DNA from: an uncultured Sediminibacterium sp. | GTDB taxonomy: Bacteria > Bacteroidota > Bacteroidia > Chitinophagales > Chitinophagaceae | NCBI RefSeq assembly: GCF_946481145.1 | Contig: NZ_CAMLMJ010000037.1 | Location: forward strand, 1-24,408 | Direction of reading: 5' to 3' | DNA length: 24,408 bases | Shown: in pieces, positions 21,914 through 24,408 of the stretch | Position numbering within the stretch: position 1 is the stretch's first letter | Layout of the letters: each line of letters begins with the position of its first letter | Translations under genes and position numbers: made by a program | Notes under the pieces: model-generated | The model's input: the letters and a program-made list of their open reading frames with translations, nothing else | Told to the model about the DNA's origin: nothing | Database searches by the model: none

Positions 21914-22363
21914 TTAAGCAGTAAATGGAATCTCAGGATTGCTTGGAGCCGGAGCTTCTACCGGTGCTGGTGCAGGAGCTGCAACTGGCGCTGGTGCTGG
22001 TTTTGGAGCTGTTTTCTTTTTAGGAGCGGCCTTTTTCTTTGGCGCTGCTTTTTTAGCTGCAGGCTTCTTAGCTACTGGCTTTTTAGCTGCTGCTTTTTTT
22101 GCCGCCGGTTTTTTAGCTGCTACTTTTTTCTTAGGAGCCGCTTTCTTTTTAGGGGCTGCTTTTTTTGCTGCTGCTTTTTTAACCGCTTTTTTTACGGCTG
22201 TTTTTTTCTTTGGAGCTGCTTTTTTAGCTGCTGCCTTTTTCTTAGGGGCTGCTTTTTTAGCTGCGGGTTTTTTTGCGGCTTTTTTTACTGCTTTTTTAGC
22301 AGGCTTTTTAGCAACTTTTTTTGGAGCTGCTTTTTTTGCGGCTTTCTTTTTAGCTTTTGCCAT
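21914..22363 (-). CDS. Histone H1-like Lys/Ala/Pro-rich protein
   Basis: A 149-aa, extremely basic low-complexity protein. Residues 1 to about 113 consist almost only of Lys, Ala and Pro with a few Val and Thr, in units such as AAKKAAPKKK and KKPAAKKAA. The C-terminal 35 residues switch to an Ala/Pro-rich, mildly acidic tail (KPAPAPVAAPAPAPVEAPAP, then SNPEIPFTA). This resembles eukaryotic H1 tails and bacterial H1-like proteins (AlgP, HctA-type), which bind DNA without sequence specificity and compact the nucleoid. DNA binding is inferred from composition. No globular domain is present. All six frames are open here, but only this frame gives a sensible protein with a start near MAKAKKKAAK, its own terminator and an upstream gap. 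Repeats make the length likely to vary between strains. Confidence 0.82.
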   Translation of the reverse strand: MAKAKKKAAKKAAPKKVAKKPAKKAVKKAAKKPAAKKAAPKKKAAAKKAAPKKKTAVKKAVKKAAAKKAAPKKKAAPKKKVAAKKPAAKKAAAKKPVAKKPAAKKAAPKKKAAPKKKTAPKPAPAPVAAPAPAPVEAPAPSNPEIPFTA

Positions 22364-22399
22364 GATGGTATTAGTTTGTTGTTGTAAATGATGAGGAAT

Positions 22400-22407
22400 G
22401 AAAGTTA
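22400..22407 (-). promoter_or_regulatory. Putative -7 box for the H1-like gene
   Basis: On the minus strand TAACTTTC (22407-22400) matches TAnnTTTG except for the last base and is 36 bases before the ATG. Weak without a clear -33 element. Confidence 0.25.
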
Positions 22408-22470
22408 GAAAATTATTTGTGAATAAAAATCAATACCTGCTTTAAAAAGTTTTCACGGTCAATGCACATT

Positions 22471-24318
22471 TTAATCGGCAACTTCCAAAAGGGTTACTTT
22501 TCCGTCCATGGTTGCGGCCAGTATTCTGTTTCCACTGAGCATGTTTACGGTGTTTACCATTGAGTTGTCGATCTTATGCACCCATTTAATCACCTGCTTA
22601 ACCGGATCAAAACTATATATCCTGCCGCTTTTTGTACCAAATGCTACTGTCTGTTCTTTTTCAATCAGCATGGAAGGTACATGTTCGTATCCAAAGCCAC
22701 AGTTGATTTTCCATGCAACAGACTGTTTTTCACGAGAAGTAGCAAATGCTACAACAAAATCGTTCATAGTTTTACTATAAATCCAACGACCATCCGCTGA
22801 AATACCAATTGATTCCCGAACAGTCGCTTCATTATTTCGCCATAAAGTAGTGCCTGTCTTGATATCTAAGGCAGTCAGGTATCTGTCTGGGGCTACTATG
22901 TATACTACATCATCTTTAACAACCGGTATACAAGCTGCCGGAGAAAAATTACGCACGCTGGAGCCATTGTTCCATTTCCAGTTGAGGGAACCTGTTTTTA
23001 TATCCAGTGCATACAGATTGCGGTCCCAGGCACCAAAAATTACCTGATTGCCTTCAACTACCGGCTTACTCATTACGGGCCCATCCAGCCCGGAAAAACG
23101 CCAGATTTCTTTTCCTGAGTTTACTGAAATCGCGCGGAAGCAATGATCGCTGGCTCCAATGTACACAATACCGTCTTTGATTAGTGGCGAACCTAAAATG
23201 GCAGCATCAGCCTTGTATTTCCAGACAATCCGGCCCTTGGCAGCATCAAAGCAATACAAATAACCATCTCCCGATCCTACAATTACTTTTTGCCCATCTA
23301 CCGCCGGAGAAGAAAATACAGCACCACCGGTTTGATAATTCCAGCGTTTCCTGCCAGATTTAATATCTAATGCGGAAAAGTTTCCCAGGCTATTCCCAAA
23401 GAATACCAGTTTTCCATCAGTTGCGGGTGTGGCAATAACATTGGCCTCATCACTAAATTTCCACCTCACTTTTACTTTAGGAAAACTGTCATTTACCGTA
23501 TAGGAAGGACGCAAGTCAGCAGAGGTTTTTTGGTAAGCATGTTTTTCAATCTTCAAACCTGTCCAGGATGAAAGGGTTTTCTGACCAGGTCTTCTTTCAG
23601 AAAACAGCAGAGAATCTTCCCTTACATCCACCAGATTATATCCCCCAATTTCAGCTTTGGCGCGAAGGTTTGAACGCCCCATTACCGCGGGGATACCCTC
23701 AAAATTCATCGCCTTGTTGGTATGTCCATGACCACATAAGGCCGCGATGGTATTTTTTTGTTTTAACCGGTCAATTGCTTCATACCAGTTATCAAGCCCA
23801 TTGTCTAAAGGATAATGGTTCAAAAAAATTACCGGTAAATCATCAGGGGTATCAGCAAGTAACTTATCAAGCCAGTTAACGGCATCTCTGGGTATATGCC
23901 CATCGCTCATCCTTACATAGGGCCCGGAAGCGCAGCCAATAAATCGAATACCATTATAGGTGAAAACAAACTTATCATATCCGAATACCTGTCCAAATGC
24001 AACACCACCACTTTCACTCCAACCAGTATCATGATTGCCGGGTATAATGTAATAAGGTACTTTCAATTCATCCAAAATCTCTCTCGCTTTTTTTATCTCC
24101 TCTGTTGTTCCCAATTCAGTTATATCACCTGTTAATACAACAAAAGCGATATCAGTCATCTGATTAATATCAGCAACCGTTCTCCTAAGGTCTTCCTCAG
24201 CACCTCCATTTGGGGAACCGATATGGGTATCTGATATAAAAGCAAACCTAAATGGCTTGATCTGAGCGTTTGTCTGAAGCATCAAAGTAACAAACAATAA
24301 AGAAAACAGGTATTTCAT
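22471..24318 (-). CDS. Secreted metallophosphoesterase fused to a PQQ-type beta-propeller
   Basis: A 615-aa exported protein with signal peptide MKYLFSLLFVTLMLQTNAQ. Residues 22 to about 250 form a calcineurin-like metallophosphoesterase domain with a complete dimetal site: Asp30 and His32 (FISDTHIGS), Asp65 (LTGDITELG), Asn95-His96 (PGNHDTGW), His168 (FLNHYPLDNG) and His197/His199 (CGHGHTNK). Residues about 285-615 form a beta-propeller of the PQQ/BamB kind, with repeated A-L-D-x-K-x-G-x-x-x-W units (FSALDIKSGRKRWNYQTGGA, YCFDAAKGRIVWKYKADAAI, YALDIKTGSLNWKWNNGSSV, TALDIKTGTTLWRN). Substrate is unknown; the propeller may bind ligand or envelope partners. No PQQ synthesis genes are nearby. 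A -7 box lies upstream. The gene is transcribed toward the H1-like gene, with about 107 bases between them. Confidence 0.9.
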   Translation of the reverse strand: MKYLFSLLFVTLMLQTNAQIKPFRFAFISDTHIGSPNGGAEEDLRRTVADINQMTDIAFVVLTGDITELGTTEEIKKAREILDELKVPYYIIPGNHDTGWSESGGVAFGQVFGYDKFVFTYNGIRFIGCASGPYVRMSDGHIPRDAVNWLDKLLADTPDDLPVIFLNHYPLDNGLDNWYEAIDRLKQKNTIAALCGHGHTNKAMNFEGIPAVMGRSNLRAKAEIGGYNLVDVREDSLLFSERRPGQKTLSSWTGLKIEKHAYQKTSADLRPSYTVNDSFPKVKVRWKFSDEANVIATPATDGKLVFFGNSLGNFSALDIKSGRKRWNYQTGGAVFSSPAVDGQKVIVGSGDGYLYCFDAAKGRIVWKYKADAAILGSPLIKDGIVYIGASDHCFRAISVNSGKEIWRFSGLDGPVMSKPVVEGNQVIFGAWDRNLYALDIKTGSLNWKWNNGSSVRNFSPAACIPVVKDDVVYIVAPDRYLTALDIKTGTTLWRNNEATVRESIGISADGRWIYSKTMNDFVVAFATSREKQSVAWKINCGFGYEHVPSMLIEKEQTVAFGTKSGRIYSFDPVKQVIKWVHKIDNSMVNTVNMLSGNRILAATMDGKVTLLEVAD

Positions 24319-24350
24319 GGGCGAAAGTTACTGACAATATGAAAGTAAAA

Positions 24351-24358
24351 CGAAGTTA
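24351..24358 (-). promoter_or_regulatory. Putative -7 box for the phosphoesterase gene
   Basis: On the minus strand TAACTTCG (24358-24351) resembles TAnnTTTG with one mismatch and lies 32 bases before the ATG at 24318. A second match, TAACTTTC at 24330-24323, is too close to the ATG to leave a leader. Confidence 0.3.
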
Positions 24359-24395
24359 TATCGTTTAATTCCAAACTATTTTTTGAAGGCTGGGC

Positions 24396-24408
24396 AAAAA
24401 AAAGCCGC
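24396..24408 (-). terminator. Possible end of a terminator cut by the window edge
   Basis: The last bases are eight As followed by GCCGC. On the minus strand that reads GCGGC then eight Ts, the form of the 3' arm and U-tract of a terminator for a minus-strand gene outside the window. The other arm is not visible. Confidence 0.25.

Noticed and set aside
21899..22391. Long plus-strand frames rich in Cys/Phe/Ser or Ala/Gly/Phe opposite the H1-like gene
   Set aside because: They are by-products of the repetitive Lys/Ala codons, which leave all frames open. Their compositions are not protein-like and the real frame has a start and terminator.

Overview
The window looks like ordinary chromosome from a Bacteroidota bacterium, most likely of the Chitinophagaceae or a close relative. 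The evidence is a GldB-type lipoprotein, the DUF5117-type metzincin, a CreD operon with its own winged-helix regulator, TAnnTTTG-like -7 boxes with short leaders instead of clear Shine-Dalgarno sites, and moderate to low GC. I see no rRNA, tRNA, CRISPR array, transposase, phage gene or replication origin.

Layout. (1) 1-2238, plus strand: an uncharacterised 90-aa protein, a PhnP-like metallo-beta-lactamase-fold hydrolase and a membrane-anchored helix-hairpin-helix protein. (2) 2239-3587: an acyl-CoA dehydrogenase with a TetR-type operator and a perfect inverted repeat upstream, closed by a strong terminator. (3) 3607-6370, minus strand: a polytopic membrane protein, a winged-helix regulator and a CreD protein with an extra N-terminal membrane domain. 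The same palindrome precedes the first gene and creD, so this looks like a self-regulated envelope operon. (4) 6439-8280, minus strand: pyrD and a TerC-family gene nine bases apart. (5) 8411-9586: a thiolase divergent from pyrD. (6) 9587-12606: a repeat-rich gap, an uncharacterised lipoprotein, a tandem universal stress protein, an RBBP9-like hydrolase and a second repeat-bearing gap. (7) 12607-15835: nadE divergent from gldB, which converges on apaG. (8) 16035-19304: isocitrate dehydrogenase and a dihydrolipoamide acyltransferase (E2) with two lipoyl domains, ended by a 46-bp palindromic terminator. (9) 19365-24318, minus strand: a secreted metzincin, a histone H1-like Lys/Ala/Pro protein and a secreted metallophosphoesterase joined to a PQQ-type beta-propeller.

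Metabolically the window covers beta-oxidation steps (acyl-CoA dehydrogenase, thiolase), acetyl-CoA supply and the TCA cycle (E2, isocitrate dehydrogenase), pyrimidine synthesis (PyrD) and NAD synthesis (NadE). The isocitrate dehydrogenase has Asp-Ile at the site that usually decides the cofactor, which suggests NAD+ rather than NADP+.

The most notable non-coding features are the paired palindromes of the CreD operon, the TetR-type operator upstream of the acyl-CoA dehydrogenase, and intergenic tandem repeats. The repeats belong to four unrelated sequence families, yet all keep a strict 7-bp period.
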